NCBI GenBank assembly: GCA_964349355.1
Contig: CAYGFZ010000002.1
Span: forward strand, 1 to 64,000
DNA: 64,000 nucleotides
Source of the DNA: JAUVXE01 sp964349355
GTDB taxonomy: Bacteria; Actinomycetota; Coriobacteriia; Anaerosomatales; SLCP01
Reading direction: 5' to 3'
Of the stretch, positions 35,949 through 44,387 are shown piece after piece. Positions within the stretch are counted from its first letter, which is position 1. Each line of letters begins with the position of its first letter. Position numbers and translations under genes: made by a program. A model generated the notes under the pieces. The model was not told the origin of the DNA. It ran no database searches and saw only the letters and a list, made by a program, of their open reading frames with translations.

Positions 35949-36779
35949 CTACAGTTCGGTCGTCGCCTCAGGTGCGGTGACCTCGGCTTCAGCTTCAGGT
36001 ACGGCATCAGGCGCCGGCGCGGAAGTTTCCGCGGCGGGGCCGGCGACCACTGTCGGTACCGGCTTGGGCTCCGCTTCCACGACACGGGGGCCCTCGGCAG
36101 CCATGCGGCCATCAAGTGAGGCATCAGCGATCACGCGGCACATCAGATTGACCGAGCGGATCGCGTCGTCGTTGCCGGGGATGACGTAGTCGACCTCGTC
36201 CGGGTCTGCGTTCGTGTCGACAAGACCGATGATCGGGATCTTGAGACGGCGAGCCTCGGCGACAGCGATCGCTTCACGCTTGGTGTCCACGACGAACAGC
36301 GCTCCGGGAAGGCTCTTCATGTCGCGAACGCCCGACAGGTTGCGCTCGAGCTTCACACGCTCCTTGCCAAGCAACAGCTGCTCCTTCTTGGGAAGCGCTT
36401 GCATGGTGCCGTCCTCATCCATCGTCTCAAGAGCAACGAGGCGATCGACGCGCGTGCGCATGGTGACGAAGTTGGTGAGCATGCCACCCAGCCAGCGCTG
36501 GTTCACGTACGGGTTGCCTGAGCGAGTGGCCTCGTTGGCCATCGGCTCCTGTGCCTGCTTCTTGGTGCCCACGAATAAGACGTGCTGACCGCGAGCAGAG
36601 AGGTCCCGGACGAAGTGGTACGCATCATCGAGCTCTCGCAAAGTGCGCTGAAGATCGAGGATGTAGATACCGTTGCGTTCGGTGAAGATGTACGGCTTCA
36701 TCTTCGGGTTCCAGCGGCGGGTCTGATGTCCGAAGTGGACACCGGCCTCGAGAAGACTCTTCATCGAGACTACGGACAT
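35949..36779 (-). CDS. rpsB: 30S ribosomal protein uS2
   Basis: S2 joins late in 30S assembly. The 276 residues begin MKSLLEAGVHFGHQTRRWNP after a short lead and contain FVGTKKQAQEP and NQRWLGGMLTNF. An Ala/Pro/Glu-rich tail of about 45 residues extends the C-terminus, as in many actinobacteria. ATG at 36779 has a strong AAGGAGG at 7 bases. A leader of about 108 bases carries a hairpin. Confidence 0.98.
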   Translation of the reverse strand: MSVVSMKSLLEAGVHFGHQTRRWNPKMKPYIFTERNGIYILDLQRTLRELDDAYHFVRDLSARGQHVLFVGTKKQAQEPMANEATRSGNPYVNQRWLGGMLTNFVTMRTRVDRLVALETMDEDGTMQALPKKEQLLLGKERVKLERNLSGVRDMKSLPGALFVVDTKREAIAVAEARRLKIPIIGLVDTNADPDEVDYVIPGNDDAIRSVNLMCRVIADASLDGRMAAEGPRVVEAEPKPVPTVVAGPAAETSAPAPDAVPEAEAEVTAPEATTEL

Positions 36780-36827
36780 AGTGCTACCTCCTTGGTCGGT
36801 TCTTCCTCCGCCTGCTGTCATTCCGAT

Positions 36828-36850
36828 GTGCCACCCGCGTTCGCGGGCAC
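36828..36850 (-). promoter_or_regulatory. Hairpin in the rpsB 5' leader
   Basis: CCCGCG/CGCGGG (36834-36847) forms a tight stem extended by GTG/CAC across a three-base bulge. It lies between the likely promoter and the rpsB start. Ribosomal protein S2 autoregulates its mRNA in other bacteria, so a regulatory leader is possible; this is inference. Confidence 0.4.
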
Positions 36851-36893
36851 CCGGCAGTACGGTCGGCAGGCGTGTGTATTGAAAAGCCCGGGT

Positions 36894-36904
36894 ATGATAC
36901 CACA
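36894..36904 (-). promoter_or_regulatory. rpsB extended -10 promoter
   Basis: TGTGGTATCAT on the minus strand gives TATCAT (36894-36899) with TGTGG upstream, nearly identical to the rpsO and smc elements. It lies in the 199-base gap between the response-regulator gene and rpsB; predicted start near 36887. Confidence 0.65.
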
Positions 36905-36978
36905 AGGCGACAGATGACTGGAACGGGCAGCGATGAGAGGACTCGCAGAGGACTCGCACGAGCCGGAGAGCCGTATAT

Positions 36979-37569
36979 CTACGCGAATTCCTTGCCACAC
37001 ATCGGGCAGATGACGTGGGCGTCGAACCAGCCAGGCTGGTCAGCCTTCGGAAGCATCTCTATGGTCAGTTCGACCTCACAGGCAGGACACCAGAAACGGC
37101 GCTGAAGCCGGAGGTGTTCCACCAGGCGGTCGGCGTCGAACTCACGATCCTTGATGGCGACCTTGTACGTGGGGGCATCGACTTGTCGGCCTGCCATGAA
37201 CTTGAGAGTCAATCGGATCTTCTCAGCCACGTCCGCCGGCTTTGCCTCGTTCTTGATGAGGTAGTCAACGGCGCCCATTGCAAGACCGCGCTCGACATCG
37301 GACTCTTGACCGAGATTCGAGAGGATGAGGACAGGGATGCCGCGGGTACGGGGGTCCTTCTTGATCGTGTCGAGGACCTCAAGTCCGCTCATCTTCGGCA
37401 TGATGAGGTCAAGCAATATGAGATCGACATGAGAGGTCCGAAGATGCTGGAGGGCCTCAACGCCATCGCCGGCGGTCAGGACCTGGTATCCATCCTGCGC
37501 AAGCTTATCCGAATAGATCCTTCGCAGCAGTTCCGTGTCTTCCACGATCAGTATCGTGAGAGCGGACAT
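36979..37569 (-). CDS. Response regulator with C-terminal zinc ribbon
   Basis: Residues 1-125 are a receiver domain with acidic D11, phospho-acceptor D54 (LILLDLIMPKMSG), S84 and K106. After a linker of about 35 residues comes a four-cysteine zinc-ribbon-like module: CPAC at 161-164 and CPMC at 188-191. There is no DNA-binding helix-turn-helix or enzyme output, so it probably signals through protein contact. No histidine kinase is nearby. It lies between a WhiG/FliA-type sigma gene and rpsB. Confidence 0.85.
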   Translation of the reverse strand: MSALTILIVEDTELLRRIYSDKLAQDGYQVLTAGDGVEALQHLRTSHVDLILLDLIMPKMSGLEVLDTIKKDPRTRGIPVLILSNLGQESDVERGLAMGAVDYLIKNEAKPADVAEKIRLTLKFMAGRQVDAPTYKVAIKDREFDADRLVEHLRLQRRFWCPACEVELTIEMLPKADQPGWFDAHVICPMCGKEFA

Positions 37570-37605
37570 GCACGTTCCTCTCGTCGGTGTTGTCGCGCTG
37601 CCTTT

Positions 37606-38388
37606 TCACTTGCTGAAGGTCTGCGCCGCCTGGAGCCGTGCGCGCATCCTGAGAACAGCCTTCGTGTGCAGCTGGCTCACACGCGATTCGGTCACGCCGA
37701 GCACTCTGCCGATCTCTTTCAGGGTCAATCCCTCGTAGTAGTATAGCGCGATGACGATCCGCTCTCGTTCGGGGAGGCGTTCGATGGCCGAAGCGAGGAT
37801 GTCTTTGACTTCTTCGGTCTCGAAAAGCGCGACCGGGTCTTCTGCGGAGTGGTCTGGAATGGTGGACAGGACGTCACCCCGGTCGTCGCGGTCCGACCCG
37901 ATCCAGAGTTCTTCGAAAGACACGATCGAGGTGTAGGAGAGCCGCGAGAGAAGATCCTTCAGTTCCTCGGGGGTGACCTCCATCTCCTCGGCCACCTCGG
38001 CATCAGTTGGTGTCCGGTGGAAACGATGTTCGAGGGCGATGTAGGCGTTCTCAAGTCGGCGCGCCTTCGACCTGACTGATCGCGGGACCCAGTCCATGGT
38101 ACGCAACTCGTCGATGATCGCACCTTTGATGCGCGCGATGGCGTAGGTTTCGAACTTGATTCCGCGCTCGAGATCGAACTTCTCGATGGCATCGATCAGT
38201 CCGAACAATCCGTAACTGATCAGGTCGGCAGTATCCACCGTCTGAGGCAGACTCGCAGACAGGCGGCCCGCAACGTACTTCACCAGCGGCGAGTAGTTGA
38301 GTATCAGGTGTTCACGAGTGTCCTGGGAGCCCGTCTCCTTGTAGATGGACCAAAGAGCGGACACGTCCGTCCGCGAGTCGTTCCTCAT
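37606..38388 (-). CDS. RNA polymerase sigma factor, FliA/WhiG family
   Basis: The 260-residue protein has sigma-70 region 2 (LISYGLFGLIDAIEKFDLERG, FETYAIARIKGAIIDELR split), region 3 (TPTDAEVAEEMEV) and region 4 with the helix-turn-helix LTLKEIGRVLGVTESRVSQL. The DWVPRSVR stretch after region 2 is typical of sigma-28 types that drive flagellar or sporulation genes. No anti-sigma or flagellar gene is present here. GAGGGG lies 9 bases before ATG 38388. Bacillus sigD and Streptomyces whiG also sit just upstream of rpsB. Confidence 0.93.
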   Translation of the reverse strand: MRNDSRTDVSALWSIYKETGSQDTREHLILNYSPLVKYVAGRLSASLPQTVDTADLISYGLFGLIDAIEKFDLERGIKFETYAIARIKGAIIDELRTMDWVPRSVRSKARRLENAYIALEHRFHRTPTDAEVAEEMEVTPEELKDLLSRLSYTSIVSFEELWIGSDRDDRGDVLSTIPDHSAEDPVALFETEEVKDILASAIERLPERERIVIALYYYEGLTLKEIGRVLGVTESRVSQLHTKAVLRMRARLQAAQTFSK

Positions 38389-38429
38389 GTAGCCGTGCCC
38401 CTCGATCTCGGCGGCTGATCCGTGGACCC

Positions 38430-39320
38430 TCAGCCACGTGGGTGGGCCCTCCGGTGCACGTCCTGCAGACGGCGCGTGCTGACGTGAGTATAAATCTGGG
38501 TGGTGGACAGCGCAACGTGACCGAGCAGTTCCTGTACTGATCTCAGGTCCGCTCCCCCTTCGAGTAGATGGGTTGCGAATGTGTGTCTGAGCACGTGTGG
38601 CGAAAGTGACAGTGCCTGACCTGTGGCGGCAAGATGCACTTTGAGGAGCCTCCGGATAGCATCCGGTCCGAGCGAGTTGCCCCTCACAGAGAGGAATACC
38701 GCACTCTCCGGACTCTTGAGAAGCGCGGGGCGTCCCTCTGCGAGATACTCCCGAAGTCTGCGAATCGCGAACGGATGTAGCGGCACGATGCGCTCGCGAG
38801 CGCCCTTGCCCAGGACGGTGATCTTCCCGCTGGGTAGGTCGAGGTCAGCCGAGGTAAGGCCAGCCAGTTCAGAGACACGGATCCCTGTCGCGTAGAGAAG
38901 TTCGAGGACAGCGCGGTCGCGAAGTCCAATCGGCGTTGACGGATCAGGGGCGTCCAGAAGTGCTCTGAGCGCGTCAGGCTCGATCACGACCGGCAGGCTC
39001 CGGGGAATCCGCGGGGTCGATATAACCACCGAAGGGTCCGACTCGATCGCACCTTCGTCGACAAGGTATCGCAGAAAGGAGCGGACTGCTGCTAGTCGGC
39101 GGGCGATCGTCCTTCTCGCATAGTCCCCAGCGCTGAGCTCAGCGAGGAACCGACGAAGCTGGCGGTGGGTCGGACGGACCGGATCGACGCCCTGACGTGC
39201 TGCCCACTCCAGATACCGGGACAGATCGGCCGCGTACGCGCGTACCGTATGCGGCGACAGCCCTCGAACCGAGGTCAGGTACTCGAGAAAAGCGTGCAGG
39301 TATGCATCGGGCGCTGTCAT
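38430..39320 (-). CDS. xerC: Tyrosine recombinase XerC/XerD
   Basis: This 296-residue site-specific recombinase resolves chromosome dimers at dif with FtsK. The N-terminal SAM-like domain (GLSPHTVRAYAADL) precedes the catalytic domain, which has R in ATGIRVSELAG, K in LGKGARER, HVLRHTFATH, LGH and the nucleophile Tyr in TQIYTHVS. It sits beside trmFO and dprA, the order seen for codV/xerC in Bacillus, so it is a housekeeping Xer protein and not a mobile-element integrase. ATG 39320 overlaps the trmFO stop. Confidence 0.94.
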   Translation of the reverse strand: MTAPDAYLHAFLEYLTSVRGLSPHTVRAYAADLSRYLEWAARQGVDPVRPTHRQLRRFLAELSAGDYARRTIARRLAAVRSFLRYLVDEGAIESDPSVVISTPRIPRSLPVVIEPDALRALLDAPDPSTPIGLRDRAVLELLYATGIRVSELAGLTSADLDLPSGKITVLGKGARERIVPLHPFAIRRLREYLAEGRPALLKSPESAVFLSVRGNSLGPDAIRRLLKVHLAATGQALSLSPHVLRHTFATHLLEGGADLRSVQELLGHVALSTTQIYTHVSTRRLQDVHRRAHPRG

Positions 39321-40669
39321 GGCCGGGATGCCGAGGTCTCGGGGGTCAGTGCGAGGAGAGGGTGCCGGGATGCGTAGTCGAGCATATCTTTGGCTGCGCG
39401 CTCACGGTAGGCTTCGTATCTGCGGCGCTTGCCACGCACCGGAGGGTCCAGCGGCGGGACGAGTCCCCAGTTGACATGCATCGGCTGATACCGTGCGGTC
39501 TCTGGATTGGTCGCGTATGCGACGAGAGCCCCCAGCGCCGTCGTGCTCGGAAGCACGACGCCGGGAAGACCGCGAATCTCCGCGACAGTGTTCAAGCCGG
39601 CAAGAAGTCCGGATGCGGCTGCCTCAAGATACCCTTCCGTTCCCGTCAACTGACCGCAGAGGCGCAGGTGGGGATGTTCCCTGAGACGGAGGGAGGAGTC
39701 GAGGATCCGGGGGGCATCGATGAAGGTGTTCCGGTGCATGACGCCGAAGCGGAGCACGTCCGCCATTCCCAGGCCGGGAATCAAGCCGAGAATATGCCGC
39801 TGCTCGGGGAAGGTGAGGTTTGTCTGGAAGCCGACCAGGTTGTATGCGGTCCCCGCAGTATTCTCGGGCCTGAGTTGGACGACGGCCCACGGTCGCTGTC
39901 CGGTGCGTGGATCGATGAGTCCGACGGGCTTCATGGCACCGAACCGTAGTGCGTCGACACCAGAGCGACAGACCTCCTCCACCGGCTGGCATGCCTGGAA
40001 GAGATCCTTGGTTTCGAAGGCGTGCGCCTGGACCCTCTGTCCAGTACGAAGGGCATCGATCAACAGCTCGTACTGTGTCTTATCGAGAGGGCAGTTGAGG
40101 TAGTCGGCACCGCCGCCCTTGTCATACCTCGAAGCGGCGAACGCAACCTCCCGGTCGATGGTTGCTCCGTCGACGATCGGTGCGGCAGCGTCGAAGAACG
40201 AGAGTCGGTCGGCACCTATCAGCTCGGAGAGTGCCGTCTCCATTCCGGAACTTGTGAGAGGTCCTGTGGCGACTATCGCGGGGCCGCTCGGAATCGATGT
40301 AGCCTCGGAGTGCTCGACGCTTACCAGTGGATGCTCAGAGATTCTGTGGGTGACGAGGGCGGAGAACGCATGTCGATCGACGGCAAGGGCGGCACCAGCG
40401 GGGACCCGCGTCTGCTGTGCACATTCGAGTATGAAGGAGCCGATGCGGCGCAGCTCGTCTTTGAGGGAGCCCGTTGCAGTCGACGCGTCCGTGCCCTTGA
40501 ACGAGTTCGAACAGACGAGCTCGGCGAACTCGTCTGTCGAGTGAGCCGGCGAACGGCGTCCGGGACGCATCTCGATCAACGTCACAGGGACTCCTGCAGT
40601 CGCAAGCTGCCATGCTGCCTCACAGCCGGCAAGACCAGCGCCAACAACGGTGACACGGGGAGGGGTCAC
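39317..40669 (-). CDS. trmFO: Methylenetetrahydrofolate--tRNA-(uracil-5-)-methyltransferase TrmFO
   Basis: TrmFO is the folate- and FAD-dependent enzyme that makes ribothymidine at tRNA position 54. The FAD motif VVGAGLAGCEAAWQLA opens the protein, and conserved stretches include CSNSFKGTDAST and MHVNWGLVPPLD. It has 450 residues. GTG at 40669 is used. TrmFO occurs mainly in Gram-positive bacteria that lack TrmA, and rarely in typical Streptomyces-like actinobacteria. Confidence 0.96.
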   Translation of the reverse strand: MTPPRVTVVGAGLAGCEAAWQLATAGVPVTLIEMRPGRRSPAHSTDEFAELVCSNSFKGTDASTATGSLKDELRRIGSFILECAQQTRVPAGAALAVDRHAFSALVTHRISEHPLVSVEHSEATSIPSGPAIVATGPLTSSGMETALSELIGADRLSFFDAAAPIVDGATIDREVAFAASRYDKGGGADYLNCPLDKTQYELLIDALRTGQRVQAHAFETKDLFQACQPVEEVCRSGVDALRFGAMKPVGLIDPRTGQRPWAVVQLRPENTAGTAYNLVGFQTNLTFPEQRHILGLIPGLGMADVLRFGVMHRNTFIDAPRILDSSLRLREHPHLRLCGQLTGTEGYLEAAASGLLAGLNTVAEIRGLPGVVLPSTTALGALVAYATNPETARYQPMHVNWGLVPPLDPPVRGKRRRYEAYRERAAKDMLDYASRHPLLALTPETSASRP

Positions 40670-40684
40670 GTGGTTCTCCAGAGT

Positions 40685-41581
40685 CTACGATCCAGTGATG
40701 CCGTGTGATTGTAGCCGAGCGTTGGGTCGAGCGATGCCGTACCTCCCATCAGGGTAACGCTTGAGGACTCCTTCCGCCTCGAGTCGAGTGAGGGAACGTA
40801 TGATCGTGACGATGTCGACGTCGAGGTCGCGGGCGAGATCATCGGGACGCGAGGGGTTGGCGATCAGCGCCGCCAGCATCCTGTCCGGTGAACCTCCGGG
40901 CTCCTCTGGGATCCCTGCCGGGTGGATCCCGAGCTCCTGCGCTAGTTCCGACACATCTGTGATCGGGGTCGCACCCTGACGGATGAGGCGGTTTGCGCCA
41001 CGGCATTCAGGTGCGAAGATCGAACCAGGGATCGCGCAGACCTCACGGCCGATATCGAGAGCATGATCCGCCGTGGAGAAAGTACCGCTTGGAAGAGATG
41101 CCTCCACGACCAGCAGCGTTCTCGAGAGTGCAGCGATCAGCCGGTTCCTGCGTGGGAAGGCCCACCTATGCGGCTCGCTGCCCCATGGCGCCTCGGAGAC
41201 CACCGCTCCGACCCGGCGGATAGTCGCGAGCGTGTCTGCGGCGCGCGCGGGATAGTTCACATCCGCCCCGCATCCGAGAACAGCGACCGTAGGGCCGTCG
41301 ACACTCAGGGCGCCGATGTGCGCCTCAAGATCGCAACCGATGGCAGCTCCTGATACCACCGGTATCCCCTGTGCCGCAGCCCACGCAGAGAAGCGATGCG
41401 CGCACGCGCGTCCGTAGGGAGTCGCCTTTCGCGCCCCGATGACCCCGAGGCCCCCTCCAAGCAGTGCAGGGTCGCCGAACCCGTAGAGGAGCTCTGGCGG
41501 ATCGGGCAAGTCGTTGAGCTGTTCCGGGAACTCGGGTTCCGAGCGCGCAAGCACCCATCCGCCTTCAGGTCGCACGCTCAT
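40685..41581 (-). CDS. dprA: DNA-processing protein DprA
   Basis: DprA loads RecA on incoming single-stranded DNA during transformation. The Rossmann-like core shows VIGARKATPYG, VSGAAIGCDLEAH and PRRNRLIAALS; the usual GID is GCD here. A C-terminal winged helix (about residues 235-285) follows. The 298 residues lack the N-terminal SAM domain of some members. ATG 41581 overlaps the comM stop. The yraN-comM-dprA trio is widely conserved. Confidence 0.94.
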   Translation of the reverse strand: MSVRPEGGWVLARSEPEFPEQLNDLPDPPELLYGFGDPALLGGGLGVIGARKATPYGRACAHRFSAWAAAQGIPVVSGAAIGCDLEAHIGALSVDGPTVAVLGCGADVNYPARAADTLATIRRVGAVVSEAPWGSEPHRWAFPRRNRLIAALSRTLLVVEASLPSGTFSTADHALDIGREVCAIPGSIFAPECRGANRLIRQGATPITDVSELAQELGIHPAGIPEEPGGSPDRMLAALIANPSRPDDLARDLDVDIVTIIRSLTRLEAEGVLKRYPDGRYGIARPNARLQSHGITGS

Positions 41582-43071
41582 CTCAGCTCCTCCCCCCGGA
41601 ACAAGGTCGCCTCATGGAGATGCTCCCTGCCGACACGATCACAACCGTCGAGGAATGCGATCGTACGCGCGACGCGCATGAGCCGGGTTACGCCCCTTCC
41701 GGACAGATGAAGCGCGCGGCTCAACGAGGAGAGGGACTCCCTGGCAGTCACGTTCATCCCGCAGGCACGCAAGAGAGCGGAACTGCTCAGGACCGATATG
41801 GGATACGCACCCGACGCGATCGCACGATCCCTGGCCGCACAGATCCTTTCCCGTACGGTGGCGCTCGACTCGCCGGTCGGAAAGGTTACGAGGAGCGCTG
41901 GATCAACCCGTTGGAGGACAAGAAGCAGATCGATACGATCCACAAGCGGTCCCCCGACCCGGGCCTGATACCGGGAGACCGAGGCCTCGGAACACCGACA
42001 CGGCTTACTGGGATCCCCCGTGTGCCCACAGGGACAGGGGTTGGCCGCAGCCACAAGGGTGAACCGGGCGGGAAAACGAATCCTTCCCTCGGCGCGCACT
42101 AGTGTCACCTCGCCGTCTTCCATGGGTTGGCGGAGGGTCTGCAGTGAGGCGGGACCGAACTCCGGCAGTTCGTCGAGGAAGAGGACGCCGTGATGCGCCA
42201 GGCTGATCTCCCCTGGTCTCAGTGGTGAGCCGCCACCGACCAGACCCGCGATGGACGCACTATGATGTGGCGCGCGGAACGGACGCTCCCCTGCCAGCAC
42301 CGGCCCTTCATCCAGTCCGGCGACCGAGTGCACGACGGCCGTGTCGAGTCGCTCCTCGGCGGTCAGAGGCGGCATGAGGGGGCCGAGTCGTCTGGCCAAC
42401 ATAGTCTTGCCCGCCCCGGGGGGTCCGGTGAAGAGCAGGTTGTGACCGCCGACAGCCGCGATCTCGAGTGCCCGTCTGGCAGTCTCTTGTCCGCAGACAT
42501 CTGCCAGATCGGGCCACGTCCGAGCGGCCGTCGGGGTCCGTGATGACGGCCGGGCCGGGCTACCATCGACGAGCGATCGCAAGGAGTCGACCGGTCGGAA
42601 CGTCAGGTCGGGTACGGCGGTGGCCACACATGCTGATGCTGCTGGACCGATCAGTCCGTAACCATCGCGACGTGCCCCCAGTGCGTGCGCGAGCATGCCG
42701 GATACGCTGCGCACCGAGCCATCCAGCGCAAGCTCGCCTACTGCGCGACAGTCATCGGGAAGTCTTCCGTTGAGCTGTCCCGTCGCCCGCAGGATCGCGA
42801 TCGCGATGGGCAGATCGAATCCGGTCCCATGTTTTCTCAGTGGGCCGGGCGCCAGATTGACGACGATCCGGGCATTCGGGAACGCAAATCCCGATGCGCG
42901 CATGGCAGCCCTCACCCGCTCGCGAGCTTCGAGGACTGCCGCGTCCCCGAGTCCGACGATCGCGAAGGCGGGAAGCCCGTTCGCAACGTCGACCTGAACC
43001 TCGACGGGAATCGCCTCGGTCCCGACCACTGTGGCGGTCCCGACGACCGCCTGTCCCCGCGTGGACGTCAT
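41578..43071 (-). CDS. comM: ComM/YifB family AAA+ helicase
   Basis: ComM is a Mg-chelatase-like hexameric helicase that promotes branch migration during natural transformation. The N-terminal Lon-like domain (VVGLGDAAVLEARERVRAA) is followed by AAA+ with Walker A GPPGAGKTMLARRL and Walker B LFLDELPEF, a cysteine patch (NPCPCGHTG, CRCS), and the C-terminal Mg-chelatase domain. The 497 residues are full length. ATG 43071 overlaps the yraN stop. Confidence 0.96.
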   Translation of the reverse strand: MTSTRGQAVVGTATVVGTEAIPVEVQVDVANGLPAFAIVGLGDAAVLEARERVRAAMRASGFAFPNARIVVNLAPGPLRKHGTGFDLPIAIAILRATGQLNGRLPDDCRAVGELALDGSVRSVSGMLAHALGARRDGYGLIGPAASACVATAVPDLTFRPVDSLRSLVDGSPARPSSRTPTAARTWPDLADVCGQETARRALEIAAVGGHNLLFTGPPGAGKTMLARRLGPLMPPLTAEERLDTAVVHSVAGLDEGPVLAGERPFRAPHHSASIAGLVGGGSPLRPGEISLAHHGVLFLDELPEFGPASLQTLRQPMEDGEVTLVRAEGRIRFPARFTLVAAANPCPCGHTGDPSKPCRCSEASVSRYQARVGGPLVDRIDLLLVLQRVDPALLVTFPTGESSATVRERICAARDRAIASGAYPISVLSSSALLRACGMNVTARESLSSLSRALHLSGRGVTRLMRVARTIAFLDGCDRVGREHLHEATLFRGEELR

Positions 43072-43427
43072 GCCGTGAAAGCGGCGCGGTGATGACGGAG
43101 TATCGCCCGGTTCTCGGCGATCTGAGCGATGCTGATCACGTCGAATCGGACCTCTGCGTCATCGAGTCCCGAATCGGAGATATAGTGTCGTGCGACTCGG
43201 ACGAGTTGCTTCTGCTTCGTCGGTGAGACCGCCTCATCGGGGGTTCCCGCCCGGGCAGAGCGTCGGGTCTTCACCTCGATGATGACGAGTGCCGTCCCGT
43301 CGATTGCAACGATGTCTACTTCTCCGGACCTGCATCGCCAGTTGCGGTCTACCACCGCAAGACCGATGCGTTCGAGATACGCCGCCGCGGCGTCTTCACC
43401 CCGGCGTGCTCGATCACTGTTGGACAT
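43068..43427 (-). CDS. yraN: UPF0102 family protein YraN
   Basis: This 119-residue protein has the Holliday-junction-resolvase-like nuclease fold: GEDAAAAYLER, NWRCRSGEVDIVAIDG and VIIEVKTRRS hold the presumed acidic/lysine active-site residues. Its biochemical role is unknown. ATG at 43427 has GGAGG at 5 bases. It is encoded just before comM. Confidence 0.93.
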   Translation of the reverse strand: MSNSDRARRGEDAAAAYLERIGLAVVDRNWRCRSGEVDIVAIDGTALVIIEVKTRRSARAGTPDEAVSPTKQKQLVRVARHYISDSGLDDAEVRFDVISIAQIAENRAILRHHRAAFTA

Positions 43428-43501
43428 TGTGTCCTCCCTTCCCCGTGAGAAGGGTTGCACACACGTGCCAACAGGCTCTTACAGATGTCTATCCGAGCCG
43501 C

Positions 43502-44281
43502 TCAGAACAGGGTCGGCGCAGGCGCACAGGGTGAAAATGAGCGACGATGGACCATGCAGATGCCGTGTTTTGAGATCGCGTCGAGATGCTCGGCAGTCCC
43601 ATAGCCCTTGTTGATCTCGAAGCCCCAGTCACCGTAGTGACGTGCGAGCTCGCACATCAGGCGGTCACGGGCGACCTTTGCGATGTTCGACGCGGCTGCT
43701 ATCGAAGCGACCTTGGAGTCGCCACCGGTTATCGCCGTCTCGGGCAACGCGAGGCCGAATGGATGGCCGTCGGTGAGCACGTGCACAGGCCGAGGGTCCA
43801 GTCTGGCGAGCGCGATCTCCATCGCGGACTTCGTGGCGGGCGCGATGCCGACCACGTCGATCACGTGTGCCGGAACGTGGGCGATCGCATGGGCGACAGA
43901 ACACCGAAGCACCTCGGCGGCTATGCGGGAGCGGGCCTCGGGCGTAAGGCGCTTAGAGTCGTCCAGCTCCGTTATCCGGACGTCGGCGTGCAAGATCACA
44001 GCGGCGGCAGTGACGGGACCGGCAAGGGCTCCTCGGCCGACCTCATCCACGCCTGCGATCACCTGGAAACCTTCTGCGTGAAGGGTGCACTGCAGCTCCA
44101 TGAGAGAGTCGAGCCTGGCGTTCTCGGACCGGGTCCGTTCACGTCGGCGAAGTGCGCGCTGGCGCGCTCTCTGAATCCCTATCCGGGTATCGCCTGCGCC
44201 CACATCGATCAACCGGTCGAGCTCTTCACCAGAGGCGCCAGCGATGAGCCGTTCATAGTCCGATACTGAGGAGCGGTCCAT
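43502..44281 (-). CDS. rnhB: Ribonuclease HII
   Basis: RNase HII removes RNA from RNA-DNA hybrids and single ribonucleotides from DNA. The catalytic D79-E80 pair is in AGVDEVGRGALAGPV, with LDDSKRL and VLTDGHPFG supplying the other acids. The 259 residues include an N-terminal extension of about 70 residues like that of Bacillus RnhB. AAGGAG precedes ATG 44281. A TATACT hexamer at 44313-44318 may mark a promoter, without a clear -35. Confidence 0.95.
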   Translation of the reverse strand: MDRSSVSDYERLIAGASGEELDRLIDVGAGDTRIGIQRARQRALRRRERTRSENARLDSLMELQCTLHAEGFQVIAGVDEVGRGALAGPVTAAAVILHADVRITELDDSKRLTPEARSRIAAEVLRCSVAHAIAHVPAHVIDVVGIAPATKSAMEIALARLDPRPVHVLTDGHPFGLALPETAITGGDSKVASIAAASNIAKVARDRLMCELARHYGDWGFEINKGYGTAEHLDAISKHGICMVHRRSFSPCAPAPTLF

Positions 44282-44330
44282 CGTTCTCCTTGGAATCGAT
44301 CAGGATGGATCGAGTATAGCGTGCAACGCA

Positions 44331-44358
44331 CGAAGACCCCGCAATCGCGAGGCCTTCG
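44331..44358 (-). terminator. Hairpin terminator after rplS
   Basis: A 12-base-pair stem (44331-44342 with 44347-44358, two G-U pairs on the minus-strand RNA) closes a 4-base loop about 30 bases past the rplS stop. It lacks a long U-run but has the GC-rich shape typical of ribosomal-operon terminators in high-GC Gram-positives. Confidence 0.65.
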
Positions 44359-44387
44359 GAACGAGCGTTATTGAAAGCGTAGGCGCC

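Noticed and set aside
38430..39320. Tyrosine recombinase as evidence of an integrated element
   Set aside because: It sits in the conserved dprA-trmFO-xerC order with no attachment repeats or phage genes nearby; housekeeping Xer is the better reading.
44313..44318. TATACT as a firm rnhB promoter
   Set aside because: No -35 and no TG extension; kept only as a remark in the rnhB entry.
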